DNA of 64,000 bases from Sphingobacterium griseoflavum. GTDB lineage: Bacteria; Bacteroidota; Bacteroidia; Sphingobacteriales; Sphingobacteriaceae. Shown here piece by piece: positions 1 to 8,707 of the stretch; position 1 is the stretch's first letter; each line of letters begins with the position of its first letter. The stretch lies in NCBI RefSeq assembly GCF_014653155.1, contig NZ_BNAF01000007.1, forward strand, positions 124,001 to 188,000, given 5' to 3'. A model generated the notes under the pieces. It worked only from the letters and a program-made list of their open reading frames with translations, searched no databases and was not told the origin of the DNA. Position numbers and translations under genes: made by a program.

Positions 1-7
1 TAGGGTA

Positions 8-1177
8 ATGAGGTATATTTCAGCAAGTATAGTAGTTCCTGTAGTGGGCAGTTTTTTGAAGAATGGCGTGGTGGCAATCGATGATTCTGGTGTCATAAAA
101 GGTGTTTATGAGCAGGGAGATGTGCGTATTCTTCAGGAAGAGAAAGAAATTTACGACGGCGTTTTGGTGCCTGGTTTTGTGAATGCGCATTGCCATATCG
201 AGTTGTCGCATATGCTTGGGAAAACAAAACGGGGCACCGGTTTGCCTAAATTTCTGGCGGAAGTGATGAAGATGCGGGGCAGCAAGGAAAAAGATATTTT
301 GCGGGCTATGGCAGAAGCTGACGCCCAAATGTGGGAAAATGGCATACAGGCGGTGGGGGACCACGTTAACACCGAACTTTCGGCAGAAGTTAAAGCCAGT
401 AGCAGGATCCTCTATCATACCTTTGTCGAGATTATGGCTTTGAGCAAAGAAGATATACAACCACGCATTGACCGTGCGCGGGATATAGAATTTTACTTTA
501 ATGCGGCACACTCATCAATAACGGCGCATGCACCCTATTCATGCACAAAAGATCTGTTCAAAGCCTTTCGGCGAACGGTGCATGAAGATAATATCTTCAG
601 TATTCACAATCAGGAAAGTGACGAAGAAAATAAGCTTTTTCGCTATCGAGAGGGAGGTTTTCTGGATTTTTACAAAGAGATGGGCTTAAACGCGGAAGGT
701 TTTAGAGCGCAGGCACGGAATTCTGTGCAATCCTATCTTTCCCATCTGCCGAAGAACAATCGGCTTATTTTGGTGCACAATACCTTCACTTCACTAAAGG
801 ATATCGATTTTGTGAACCGTCAAGATCGAGATGTTTACTACTGTATCTGCCCGAATGCAAATCTTTACATAGAGGATAAGCTTCCAAAGATATTAAATTT
901 CGTTCCCGATCGCCAAGCGATGGTTATCGGTACGGACAGCCTCGCTTCGAACGATAGACTGGACATATTGGAGGAGATGAAAATCTTGGTTCGTTATTTT
1001 GAGCACTTGGATTTTATGCAAATCTTGCCTTGGGCGACGCTGAACGGCGCGCGAGCATTAGGGATGGATGATGTGCTGGGATCCATTCAAGTGGGAAAAC
1101 GGCCGGGGCTTGTGCTATTGGAAGGAATGAATAATTTGCGTTTGCATGATCGTGTTACATTAAGAAGAATCGCTTAA
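8..1177 (+). CDS. amidohydrolase-family (ATZ/TRZ-like) metal-dependent hydrolase
   Basis: 389 aa, ATG start a few bases after a TAG at 1-3 that may end the gene upstream. It has the amidohydrolase metal site in order: HxH (H61, H63 in NAHCHIEL), H200 with E203 (IHNQE), H257 (LVHNTF) and D310 (IGTDSLASND). This is the pattern of the cytosine/guanine/S-adenosylhomocysteine deaminase branch of the superfamily, which hydrolyses a C-N bond (deaminase or chlorohydrolase) with one divalent metal. Cytosolic; no signal peptide. The substrate cannot be read from the sequence. The acylphosphatase and flippase genes follow closely on the same strand, so the three are probably co-transcribed, with no obvious functional link. 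Confidence 0.85.
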   Translation: MRYISASIVVPVVGSFLKNGVVAIDDSGVIKGVYEQGDVRILQEEKEIYDGVLVPGFVNAHCHIELSHMLGKTKRGTGLPKFLAEVMKMRGSKEKDILRAMAEADAQMWENGIQAVGDHVNTELSAEVKASSRILYHTFVEIMALSKEDIQPRIDRARDIEFYFNAAHSSITAHAPYSCTKDLFKAFRRTVHEDNIFSIHNQESDEENKLFRYREGGFLDFYKEMGLNAEGFRAQARNSVQSYLSHLPKNNRLILVHNTFTSLKDIDFVNRQDRDVYYCICPNANLYIEDKLPKILNFVPDRQAMVIGTDSLASNDRLDILEEMKILVRYFEHLDFMQILPWATLNGARALGMDDVLGSIQVGKRPGLVLLEGMNNLRLHDRVTLRRIA

Positions 1178-1210
1178 TTTGTTGAATTTTCTTGCGTACA
1201 TTTGTTGCTG

Positions 1211-1489
1211 ATGAAGCATTTGAACATACATGTTTTTGGCAAGGTACAGCATGTCTATTTCCGATTAACAACGAAAGCCGTCGCTGACCAATTAGGGGTT
1301 AAAGGTTTCGTGATGAATAAGCCAGACGGTAGTGTTTATATCGAGGCGGAAGCGGATGACTTTGCATTGGTTTCCCTATTGGACTTTTGTCAAGAAGGGC
1401 CTGATCGTGCAGAGGTGACAGAAGTTAAATCAACCGAAGGCGATCTGCAGGGCTTCAAGAATTTCGAAGTTTTAAAAAGAATCAAATAA
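1211..1489 (+). CDS. acyP: acylphosphatase
   Basis: 92 aa from the ATG at 1211, the usual length of the family; a TTG nine bases upstream is also in frame but MKHLNIHVFGKVQ is the normal family beginning. Acylphosphatases hydrolyse acyl phosphates such as 1,3-bisphosphoglycerate and carbamoyl phosphate. The catalytic Arg lies in GKVQHVYFR and the catalytic Asn in GFVMNKPDGSV. The glycine of the usual GxVQGVxFR loop is replaced by His, an unusual change beside the phosphate-binding cradle. It lies between the amidohydrolase and the flippase in a tight same-strand run. Confidence 0.9.
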   Translation: MKHLNIHVFGKVQHVYFRLTTKAVADQLGVKGFVMNKPDGSVYIEAEADDFALVSLLDFCQEGPDRAEVTEVKSTEGDLQGFKNFEVLKRIK

Positions 1490-1498
1490 TACTTCCTA

Positions 1499-3001
1499 GT
1501 GTCTGTCGTTAAAAGATTTTTAGGTGATACTGCAGTCTATGGACTGTCCACGATTGTTTCACGTTTGCTCAATTTCGTGTTAACACCGCTATTTACTGCG
1601 AAATTCTCCGCATCGCTGTATGGTATCTTTACAAATGTCTATTCTTGGTCAGCATTTATCAACACGTTCTTAGCCTTCGGGATGGAGACAACCTATTTCC
1701 GATATCTACAGAAAGTGGATGCAGAAGATCGACCTAAAGTTGCCAACAATACTTTTTTAATCACCCTTGTTACTGCTGTGGCTTTTTTGGTGTGCTTAGT
1801 GTCGCTGCTGGATCCGATAGCATCTTGGTTTGGTCGGAAAGGGATGCAACCCGTCTCGGACTATAAATTTTATGTGTTATGTATGGGGCTCACCTTGGCT
1901 GCAGATGCCTTGGCGGTCGTTCCTTTTGCAAGATTGCGTTCGCAAAATAGACCTATTCGCTACAGTATCCTAAAATTTTGTAACATCTTGGTCTTCGTAG
2001 GTCTCAACATCATGTTTTTGCTTGTCTTGCCGTGGGTGTTGGGGAAGTATAGCGATTATCAAGCGTATTTTTCTTGGTTTCGCGAGGGTTGGTTGGGGTA
2101 TGTATTTCTTTCAAATTTGGTCGCTAGTGTGGTAACGCTTCTAATGTTAATGCGGGATATGAAAGGGATTAGACTTCGCATGGATATTGTTATGGTGCGG
2201 TCTATGCTGTCCTATAGTTTTCCAATATTTGTTGCCAACGTTTCCTTTATCATAAACGAACACTTGGATAAGATCCTAATGCCCAGCTTACTGCCTGAGC
2301 AAATCGGCGAACGTGACTTAGGTATTTATGGGGCGATAGGTAAAATTGCGATCTTCCTCAGTATTTTTGTTCAAGCTTTTAGGCTTGGGGCGGAGCCGTT
2401 TTTCTTTTCTTATGCAAAAAACGAAAATGCCCGAAAAACATATGCGTTGATCATGGAATATTTCGTTATCGCTATGATGCTGGTCATGGTGGGCTTATCC
2501 ATGAATATTGAATGGTTAAAGTATTTTATTGAAGGAGGGAGTGCGAAGGAAACGGCGGAATATTGGTCGGGTATAGGCTACATTCCTATTATATTGTTTA
2601 ACTACGTTCTGCTGGGGATATACATGAACCTTTCCGTTTGGTATAAGCTCTCTGATCAGACGAGATATGGCCTATATATTTCTGGTTTTGGTGCGATCAT
2701 TACGGTTGTTTTATGTTACCTAGTTATCCCGCAGTGGAGTTATGCGGGCGCCATCTTTATCACATCTGTGGCTTATATGACGATGTTGGTCTTATCCTAC
2801 TATTGGGGACAAAGAAACTATGCTATTCCCTATCGTCTAAAAAAGATATTGGCGCATCTGTGCATAGGATCATTTTTGGTCTACCTGAATTATGCGTTTT
2901 TTAATCGCAACGTTTGGTCGGGAAATGCCTTTCTTTTAGTATATATGCTGCTAATTTTTGTTTCCGAACGGAACTTCGTTTTAAAAGTTGTTCGGAAATA
3001 G
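1499..3001 (+). CDS. polysaccharide/lipid-linked oligosaccharide flippase (MATE/MOP family)
   Basis: 500 aa, GTG start nine bases after the acylphosphatase stop. The protein is hydrophobic nearly throughout, with about 12-14 predicted membrane segments, and begins with FLGDTAVYGLSTIVSRLLNF, the typical N-terminus of Wzx/RfbX-like polysaccharide biosynthesis proteins of Bacteroidota. Known members move undecaprenyl-linked sugars across the inner membrane for O-antigen, capsule or exopolysaccharide. No glycosyltransferases lie next to it, so its glycan is unknown. The next gene, dusB, is convergent. Confidence 0.88.
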   Translation: MSVVKRFLGDTAVYGLSTIVSRLLNFVLTPLFTAKFSASLYGIFTNVYSWSAFINTFLAFGMETTYFRYLQKVDAEDRPKVANNTFLITLVTAVAFLVCLVSLLDPIASWFGRKGMQPVSDYKFYVLCMGLTLAADALAVVPFARLRSQNRPIRYSILKFCNILVFVGLNIMFLLVLPWVLGKYSDYQAYFSWFREGWLGYVFLSNLVASVVTLLMLMRDMKGIRLRMDIVMVRSMLSYSFPIFVANVSFIINEHLDKILMPSLLPEQIGERDLGIYGAIGKIAIFLSIFVQAFRLGAEPFFFSYAKNENARKTYALIMEYFVIAMMLVMVGLSMNIEWLKYFIEGGSAKETAEYWSGIGYIPIILFNYVLLGIYMNLSVWYKLSDQTRYGLYISGFGAIITVVLCYLVIPQWSYAGAIFITSVAYMTMLVLSYYWGQRNYAIPYRLKKILAHLCIGSFLVYLNYAFFNRNVWSGNAFLLVYMLLIFVSERNFVLKVVRK

Positions 3002-3027
3002 CTGTCCGGAGGCGATACAGCTGTTGC

Positions 3028-3061
3028 GAAAAAAATAAGGCCGTTTCTTAGGAAACGACCT
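3028..3061 (-). terminator. rho-independent terminator of dusB
   Basis: On the minus strand a 10-bp stem (3052-3061 with 3038-3047, one G-U pair) with loop CTAA is followed by TTATTTTTTT. The hairpin includes the dusB stop codon (3048-3050). On the plus strand the stem has a mismatch and no T-tract, so it acts for dusB and less likely for the flippase gene. Confidence 0.75.
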
Positions 3062-4046
3062 CTTCCGCAAATTTATCGTTAATTTCTTCCAATACTTCCT
3101 GTATTTCGTGGTGATGTTGCAGACCCACGAGTTGCATACGATACTCTTTGAAGTTTGGAATGCCTTTGAAGTAATTGGCATAGTGCCGGCGCATTTCGAA
3201 TATACCGGTCTTCTCTCCCTTCCATTCAATGGACTTTGTGAGGTGCGTTTTGCAAACTTCCACCCGTTCGGCGATGGTTGGTCCCTCTAAGCGTTCTCCT
3301 GTTTGGAAGAAATGTTTGATCTCTCGGAATATCCAAGGATATCCAATCGATGCTCGGCCAATCATGATGCCATCTACTTCAAACTCTTGACGCCAAGCGG
3401 CGGCTTTTTCCACCGAGTCTACATCGCCATTTCCGAACACGGGAATTTTAACCCGAGGGTTTTGTTTGACATCTCTTATCATGCGCCAATCGGCCTGTCC
3501 CTTGTACATTTGCGCGCGCGTGCGTCCGTGAATGGCCAACGCTTTGATACCGATATCTTGAAGGCGTTCAGCCACCTCATAGATGTTTTTGGTGTTGTCA
3601 TCCCAGCCCAGTCGTGTTTTTACCGTTACGGGCAGATGTGTGGCTTCCACAACGGCTTTGGTCATGGCTACCATTTTGTCCACATCCTGTAAAAGAGATG
3701 AACCAGCTCCTTTACATACTACATTTTTTACTGGGCAGCCGTAATTGATATCGATTAAATCTGGATTGGCTAAGGTGCATATTTCAGCAGACTGGCGCAT
3801 ATGCTCGATATCGGAACCAAAAATTTGGATGCCGATGGGCCGCTCGTATTCGAAAATGTCTAGTTTTTGGCGAGATTTGGCTGCATCGCGGATCAATCCT
3901 TCCGAAGAGATAAATTCGGTGTACATCATGTCCACGCCATTCTGCTTACAAACGTAACGAAATGGCGGATCACTGACGTCTTCCATAGGCGCTAACAACA
4001 GCGGGAATTCACCAAGGTTAATATGTTCTCCTATCTTAACGGCCAT
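3048..4046 (-). CDS. dusB: tRNA-dihydrouridine synthase (DusB type)
   Basis: 332 aa from the ATG at 4046; a GTG immediately upstream (4049) is in frame but the ATG fits the promoter and the family start MAVKIGEHIN. It reduces specific uridines in the tRNA D-loop to dihydrouridine with FMN and NADPH. Visible motifs: the FMN-binding LLAPMEDVSDPPFR near the N-terminus, the active-site cysteine in DINYGCPVKNVVCKGAGSSLL, the phosphate/FMN contacts VKTRLGWDD and AIHGRTRAQMYKG, and GNGDV. Length and motifs are those of the DusB group. It lies downstream of tag on the same strand but has its own promoter. Confidence 0.95.
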   Translation of the reverse strand: MAVKIGEHINLGEFPLLLAPMEDVSDPPFRYVCKQNGVDMMYTEFISSEGLIRDAAKSRQKLDIFEYERPIGIQIFGSDIEHMRQSAEICTLANPDLIDINYGCPVKNVVCKGAGSSLLQDVDKMVAMTKAVVEATHLPVTVKTRLGWDDNTKNIYEVAERLQDIGIKALAIHGRTRAQMYKGQADWRMIRDVKQNPRVKIPVFGNGDVDSVEKAAAWRQEFEVDGIMIGRASIGYPWIFREIKHFFQTGERLEGPTIAERVEVCKTHLTKSIEWKGEKTGIFEMRRHYANYFKGIPNFKEYRMQLVGLQHHHEIQEVLEEINDKFAEEVVS

Positions 4047-4061
4047 CACTTCAAATTTCTA

Positions 4062-4069
4062 CAAAGGTA
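4062..4069 (-). promoter_or_regulatory. candidate dusB promoter, -7 box TACCTTTG
   Basis: TACCTTTG read on the minus strand matches TAnnTTTG exactly. It ends 15 bases before the dusB ATG at 4046, giving a 5' leader of about 10 bases. The TTTG of the -33 region is not clear. Confidence 0.6.
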
Positions 4070-4095
4070 CGAAAAAAATAAAATTGAAATAAAAG

Positions 4096-4671
4096 CTAGT
4101 TGCGGTGCTTGAAATCGCAAGTGTCCAAGTGGTCGTCTACCATGCCCACCGCCTGCATAAAGGCATAGCAAATCGTCGTGCCGAAAAATTTAATGCCACG
4201 TTTTTTCAAATCCTTGGCGATGGCATCCGATATCTCGGTGTGCGTAGCGGCCGATTTCATGTCTTTCAGCGCGTTGACAACAGCCTTATTGCCCGGCATA
4301 AATCCGTAAAGGTAGCTGTAGAAAGACCCGAATTCTTGTTGTATGGCCATAAAAATCTGCGCGTTTTTTACGGTAGCCTCTATTTTGCCACGGTGTCGGA
4401 TTATGCTACTATCTTGGACCAATTCTTCGATTTTTTCTGGTCCATATTGCGAGACGGCATGGTAATCGAAATTGCTGAAGGCATTCCTGTAGCCTTCGCG
4501 ACGCCTCAATATGGTAATCCAGCTGAGTCCGGCCTGTGCAGACTCCAGTACAAGGAATTCAAACAATACGTGGTCGTCGGTAACTTGCTTTCCCCACTCC
4601 TCGTCGTGATATTTCACGTAGAGTTCATCGGTTCCGCACCAAGGACAGCGTGTTGGCTCGGTTTGCTTCAT
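4096..4671 (-). CDS. tag: DNA-3-methyladenine glycosylase I
   Basis: 191 aa, closely matching the layout of E. coli Tag. It removes 3-methyladenine from alkylated DNA as the first step of base excision repair. The zinc site is present: C9 and H22 at the N-terminus (13 residues apart as in E. coli) and His/Cys in VDDHLDTC near the C-terminus. The catalytic-pocket Glu is E43 in LESAQAGLSWITILRRR; IIRHRGKIEA and KFFGTTICYAFMQA are family signatures. Divergent from the DUF4271 gene with a 62-base gap. Confidence 0.95.
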   Translation of the reverse strand: MKQTEPTRCPWCGTDELYVKYHDEEWGKQVTDDHVLFEFLVLESAQAGLSWITILRRREGYRNAFSNFDYHAVSQYGPEKIEELVQDSSIIRHRGKIEATVKNAQIFMAIQQEFGSFYSYLYGFMPGNKAVVNALKDMKSAATHTEISDAIAKDLKKRGIKFFGTTICYAFMQAVGMVDDHLDTCDFKHRN

Positions 4672-4682
4672 GTTTTTCTTTT

Positions 4683-4710
4683 TTTGCTTGATAATATTAT
4701 CCTAACTTTA
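4683..4710 (+). promoter_or_regulatory. candidate promoter for the DUF4271-hemD operon
   Basis: TTTG at 4683-4686 and TAACTTTA at 4703-4710, 16 bases apart, resemble the Bacteroidota consensus (last base of the -7 box differs). It is placed 23 bases before the ATG at 4734. Confidence 0.4.
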
Positions 4711-4733
4711 CGGCAAATTAAGGAAATTTTTGC

Positions 4734-5657
4734 ATGTATTGGGTAAAGCCACTTGTATTCAGTATGCTATTTAGTATGTTCACGCTGCTTGGTGTTGCTC
4801 AAGTGGATTCGTTGCCCATGGTCACATTGACTGATAGCATGGCACAGCACGATGCACCGGCGGATGCCTTCAACTATGTCTATCCAGCAAAGAATCGGCC
4901 ACACCAGCTCTTGCAGCAATTGATGGAAAATGTCGTGAAACGGAGTACGCAGTTGACGGCGGCCTTGGATTTCGGAAAAGGTGAGGGGGCAGGTGAGCGT
5001 GTAGCAGGCACCCAGAAGTTAGCGCGTCCGGCGTGGGTTTTATGGAGCGTGTTTGGATTGTTGCTGGCGGTAGGCATAGTGCGCTTGCTGTTCCCGGGAG
5101 ATTTCGCCATGATTGTGCAGGCCTACTATAATGAACGTACCTTGCAGCAGATTAGCAAGGAGGATAACATGCTGACCTCTTGGCCTTACATTCTACTGTA
5201 CTTGATTTTTAGCCTCGCTTTAGGACTTTTTATCCTGCTGCTGGATTCATCCTTTTTACACACCGAAGCATTAAACTGGAACAACTACCTGCGCACCACC
5301 GCCGTGGTGGCTATACTGTTCATTTTAAAGATTATCTTGATCCGCTTCTTATCTTTTGTCTTCAGCATTGGTCGTATCGTTCGGGAGTACGTAACGGTGT
5401 TATACCTCGTGTATTTCAACAGTATGCTGTTTTTGATGCCTATTCTGCTGGCTGTCACGCTGGTTCCAGCGAACTATTTTAAATTTGTGTTAATTTTATT
5501 TAGTGTAGTCGTTTCTATCTTGTTTATATATAGGTTTTTGCGAACGGCGTTTCGCCTCTTCGGAAATCTTAAGTTTTCGGTTTTTTATTTAATTCTGTAT
5601 CTTTGCGCACTCGAAGTAGCGCCGATTTTAATATTGGTGAAAACCTTGAGCAATTAA
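4734..5657 (+). CDS. DUF4271 domain membrane protein
   Basis: 307 aa. After a signal-like N-terminus (residues 1-23) and a hydrophilic stretch, hydrophobic segments appear at about 103-122, 150-172, 186-208, 221-243, 248-272 and 282-304, so it is a polytopic inner-membrane protein. The layout fits the DUF4271 family of Bacteroidota, whose function is unknown. The start of hemD lies 11 bases after the stop; this pair is common in the phylum, so a link to the cell envelope or haem pathway is possible but unproved. Confidence 0.8.
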   Translation: MYWVKPLVFSMLFSMFTLLGVAQVDSLPMVTLTDSMAQHDAPADAFNYVYPAKNRPHQLLQQLMENVVKRSTQLTAALDFGKGEGAGERVAGTQKLARPAWVLWSVFGLLLAVGIVRLLFPGDFAMIVQAYYNERTLQQISKEDNMLTSWPYILLYLIFSLALGLFILLLDSSFLHTEALNWNNYLRTTAVVAILFILKIILIRFLSFVFSIGRIVREYVTVLYLVYFNSMLFLMPILLAVTLVPANYFKFVLILFSVVVSILFIYRFLRTAFRLFGNLKFSVFYLILYLCALEVAPILILVKTLSN

Positions 5658-5668
5658 AAAAATTGAAT

Positions 5669-6436
5669 ATGCAAGTAGATTTAGCAAGAGCTAAGAAGGT
5701 AAAGAGCATTTTAGTTACGTTGCCAAAACCTGAAAATGACAAGTCTCCTTATTTTAATCTCGCGGAAAAATACAATTTGAGGCTTGATTTTAGGGGGTTT
5801 ATTCATGTGGAAGGTGTTCCGGCTAAAGAAGTGCGGAAGGAGAAGGTAAACTTTGCCGATTTTACTGCGGTTATTTTTACTAGTAAAAATGCTGTGGATC
5901 ACTTCTTTCGCGTTTGTGAAGAGATGCGTCATGAAGTATCTTCTGAACTGAAATATTTCTGCATTTCGGAAACCATCGCCCTCTATCTTCAGAAATATAT
6001 TCAATACCGTAAGCGGAAGATCTTCTTTGGCAAACAAACGGCAAAAGATTTGGAAGAGGTATTAAAGAAACACAGCAAAGAAGCATTTTTATTTCCTTGC
6101 TCAGATGTGGCCAATGAAGAAACCCAGAAATGGCTGCAAGACAATGGATACAATTTTACGCCTGCTGTATTATTTCGGACGGTAATCAGTGATATCAAGG
6201 ATTTGGAGGACGTTTTTTACGATATAATCGTGTTTTTTAGCCCGTCTAGCGTACAGTCTCTTTACGAGAACTTTCCGGAATTTACACAAAACAATACCCG
6301 CATCGCGGCTTTCGGTGCCAGCACGCAACAAGAGCTACTCAAGCATGACTTGATCCTCGATATCCCGGCTCCAACACCAGAAGCACCTAGCATGACGATG
6401 GCTGTTGAACAGTATATCAAACAGGTTAACAAATAG
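5669..6436 (+). CDS. hemD: uroporphyrinogen-III synthase
   Basis: 255 aa from the ATG at 5669; an open frame begins at 5603 inside the DUF4271 gene, but MQVDLARAKKVKSILVTLPK matches the usual start of the Bacteroidota enzyme. HemD closes and rearranges hydroxymethylbilane to uroporphyrinogen III in haem synthesis. The two-lobed HemD pattern is visible: KSILVTLPKPENDKSPY at the N-terminus, AVIFTSKNAVDHFF, and DIIVFFSPSSVQSLYEN followed by RIAAFGAST. Sequence is poorly conserved in this family, as expected. A terminator follows. Confidence 0.88.
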   Translation: MQVDLARAKKVKSILVTLPKPENDKSPYFNLAEKYNLRLDFRGFIHVEGVPAKEVRKEKVNFADFTAVIFTSKNAVDHFFRVCEEMRHEVSSELKYFCISETIALYLQKYIQYRKRKIFFGKQTAKDLEEVLKKHSKEAFLFPCSDVANEETQKWLQDNGYNFTPAVLFRTVISDIKDLEDVFYDIIVFFSPSSVQSLYENFPEFTQNNTRIAAFGASTQQELLKHDLILDIPAPTPEAPSMTMAVEQYIKQVNK

Positions 6437-6455
6437 TCGAAGAAAGCGATTGAAA

Positions 6456-6498
6456 GAAAGCAAGAGCGGTATGTCATGCCACCGATCTTGCTTTTTTT
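6456..6498 (+). terminator. rho-independent terminator after hemD
   Basis: A long hairpin with outer arms AAAGCAAGA and TCTTGCTTT and an imperfect inner stem is followed by a run of T. It separates hemD from the gld operon. Confidence 0.75.
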
Positions 6499-6630
6499 CT
6501 GCCATAGAGCCTGCATTTTATCTTTTCCATTTTTCGCTCCTATCACCACCTTTTCAGTTCTATTTACGTTTCTCTGTCGCGATAAGCAGATGGGGAGGCC
6601 TTTGGCTTTCTTTAAATTCTAAAAAAGGAA

Positions 6631-6662
6631 TTGTACTTATTGATTGTTTATTTATATCTTTA
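6631..6662 (+). promoter_or_regulatory. candidate gldK promoter
   Basis: TTG at 6631 and TATCTTTA at 6655-6662, 21 bases apart, approximate the Bacteroidota promoter; the last base of the -7 box is A instead of G. The ATG of gldK is at 6700. Confidence 0.4.
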
Positions 6663-6699
6663 AGAGATTTTTAGACTAAAAAACTGACATCACACGCTT

Positions 6700-7989
6700 A
6701 TGAGATTGCATCGATACCAGCTATTGGTAGTGTTAATTCTTTGTCTTACATTGCTTTTCGGTTGCAAGGGGCCGACAAATTCCGGGGAATTGATCGGTGT
6801 AAGACTTCATAAATTAAAAGCAAATAAAACACCCTATGGCATGGTTCTCATTCCGGGAGGTACCTTCATTATGGGCCAATCCGATGAAGATATCACCTAT
6901 TCACAAACGGCTCAAAACCGACAGGTTACCATCGCATCGTTCTACATGGACGATACGGAGATTTCCAACAGCGAATATAGACAATTTGTAAACTGGGTGC
7001 GTGATTCTATCTTGATTACGAATTTTCTTGGCGATCAAAGCTATTTTATCAGTGGCCCTAATAATGAACAATACATCGATTGGAAAAAGGTAAATAGCAA
7101 TTCTCCCTGGCGCACCAACGATCCCTCGGTGCGAGATCGCTTATCCAGTATGTATTATCAAGGTGAAGATCGAATCTTCGGGAAAAATGAGCTGGATGTA
7201 CGTTTGTTAAAATATCATTTTGAGTGGTACGACCTGCGATCTGCTACGGCAGCACGTAACGATCGGAGCAGGTCGCGGTCTGAATTCATTATGCGTGACA
7301 CCATGCTTATTTACCCTGATACCACCGTTTGGTTGAATGACTTTAGCTACGCGCAGAACGATCCTATGGTGGAAGGTTACTTTTCGCATACCTCTTTTGA
7401 CGATTATCCTGTCGTGGGCGTTACTTGGCGTCAGGCACAGGCATTCAATACCTGGCGGACACGTTTGTTCAATGACGCAGCGTCAGGGAACAAACAGATG
7501 CAACGATTGCCCTACCAATTGCCATCGGAAGCAGAATGGGAGTATGCCGCCCGGGGTGGCAAAGTCGGTATGCAATTTCCTTGGGGCGGTCCTACGGCAC
7601 GTAACGCAAAAGGATGTCTGATGGCTAACTTTAAACCTGGACGCGGAAATTACATGGATGACGGTGCTGCCTACACCGCACCGGTCTACTCCTATTGGCC
7701 AAATGATTTTGGGCTATATAACATGGCTGGCAATGTCGCAGAATGGACGCAATCGAGTTACAGTGAGTCGGCCAACTCTTTTGTCCACGATATGAACCCC
7801 ACCTATACCTATCATGCTAAGGCCTCCGACCATGAAGCACTCAAGCGAAAAGTTATCCGTGGCGGATCGTGGAAAGATGTTGGTTTTTTCCTGCAGAACG
7901 GAGCCCGGCAGTATGAATACCAAGATACGGCGAAATCCTATATCGGTTTTCGGTCTGTGACCCGATATGTGGGCGTGGCAAATCGATGA
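6700..7989 (+). CDS. gldK: type IX secretion/gliding lipoprotein GldK (PorK)
   Basis: 429 aa. Lipoprotein signal MRLHRYQLLVVLILCLTLLFGC with the lipobox Cys at 22. The rest is a formylglycine-generating-enzyme-like (SUMF1) fold: LIPGGTFIMG, FYMDDTEISNSEYRQFV, LPSEAEWEYAARGG, GNVAEWTQSSY and RKVIRGGSW. In known systems GldK/PorK and GldN/PorN form a large ring under the outer membrane that the GldLM motor engages. The order gldK-L-M-N here is the canonical one; the catalytic role of true SUMF1 enzymes is not expected. Confidence 0.93.
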   Translation: MRLHRYQLLVVLILCLTLLFGCKGPTNSGELIGVRLHKLKANKTPYGMVLIPGGTFIMGQSDEDITYSQTAQNRQVTIASFYMDDTEISNSEYRQFVNWVRDSILITNFLGDQSYFISGPNNEQYIDWKKVNSNSPWRTNDPSVRDRLSSMYYQGEDRIFGKNELDVRLLKYHFEWYDLRSATAARNDRSRSRSEFIMRDTMLIYPDTTVWLNDFSYAQNDPMVEGYFSHTSFDDYPVVGVTWRQAQAFNTWRTRLFNDAASGNKQMQRLPYQLPSEAEWEYAARGGKVGMQFPWGGPTARNAKGCLMANFKPGRGNYMDDGAAYTAPVYSYWPNDFGLYNMAGNVAEWTQSSYSESANSFVHDMNPTYTYHAKASDHEALKRKVIRGGSWKDVGFFLQNGARQYEYQDTAKSYIGFRSVTRYVGVANR

Positions 7990-8023
7990 GATAAGATTCT
8001 ACTACAATTTTAAAAACTTAAAT

Positions 8024-8668
8024 ATGGCAAAGAAACGAAAATTTAAATTCGGCATCAATACGTTGATCAATTGGGGAGCAACGGTTGTAATTATTGGATT
8101 AATGTTTAAGATTCTTCATTTCAAAGGAGGGGAGTGGATGATTGGTATCGGCCTGGCTGTTGAGGCGTTGCTATTTTTTGTATTAGGTTTTGTGCAGTCT
8201 GAACCAGAACCAGACTGGACGAGGGTTTACCCCGAGTTGGATGAAGATTTTCGGGGCGACTTGCCGATCCGCTCGGCCTCGTCGCCCGCCCTGGCACAGC
8301 CAGTTGCCGTGGGCAATACGGCGGCTTTGGATAAGCTGCTACAGGATGCGAAGATCGATGAACATTTAATCGGTAATTTGGGCGATGGCCTGCGTACATT
8401 TGGCGATAAGGTTGCAGCTATTGGAAAGGTAGCAGATACAGCGGCAGCCACCAATCAATTTGCGGACAAGCTCAATGCAGCATCTACGGGCGCCGCGCAA
8501 TTAAGCCACGCTTTTGAGCGTGCGGCAGCCGATTTGCAAACGTTCAACGACTCATCTGCCGACATGCAGCAGTTTAAAGAACAAGTCAGCACATTCAATA
8601 AGAATTTGAGTTCGCTCAATGCGATCTATGGTAATATGCTGTCTGCGATGAACACCAACCGTTCCTAA
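8024..8668 (+). CDS. gldL: type IX secretion motor protein GldL (PorL)
   Basis: 214 aa from the ATG at 8024; the open frame extends upstream into gldK, but MAKKRKFKFGINTLINWGA is the normal GldL start. Two adjacent membrane helices (about 16-34 and 41-60) with conserved glycine- and glutamate-bearing segments are followed by a long cytoplasmic alpha-helical tail. GldL with GldM forms the proton-driven inner-membrane motor of the secretion and gliding machine. The gap to gldM is 39 bases. Confidence 0.93.
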   Translation: MAKKRKFKFGINTLINWGATVVIIGLMFKILHFKGGEWMIGIGLAVEALLFFVLGFVQSEPEPDWTRVYPELDEDFRGDLPIRSASSPALAQPVAVGNTAALDKLLQDAKIDEHLIGNLGDGLRTFGDKVAAIGKVADTAAATNQFADKLNAASTGAAQLSHAFERAAADLQTFNDSSADMQQFKEQVSTFNKNLSSLNAIYGNMLSAMNTNRS

Positions 8669-8707
8669 TGTTCGTTAATTGTTCTTATTTATTGATCAAG
8701 ATATATT

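Noticed and set aside
4105..4746. 213-aa plus-strand frame opposite tag
   Set aside because: It lies fully antisense to the well-supported tag gene and has no family features.
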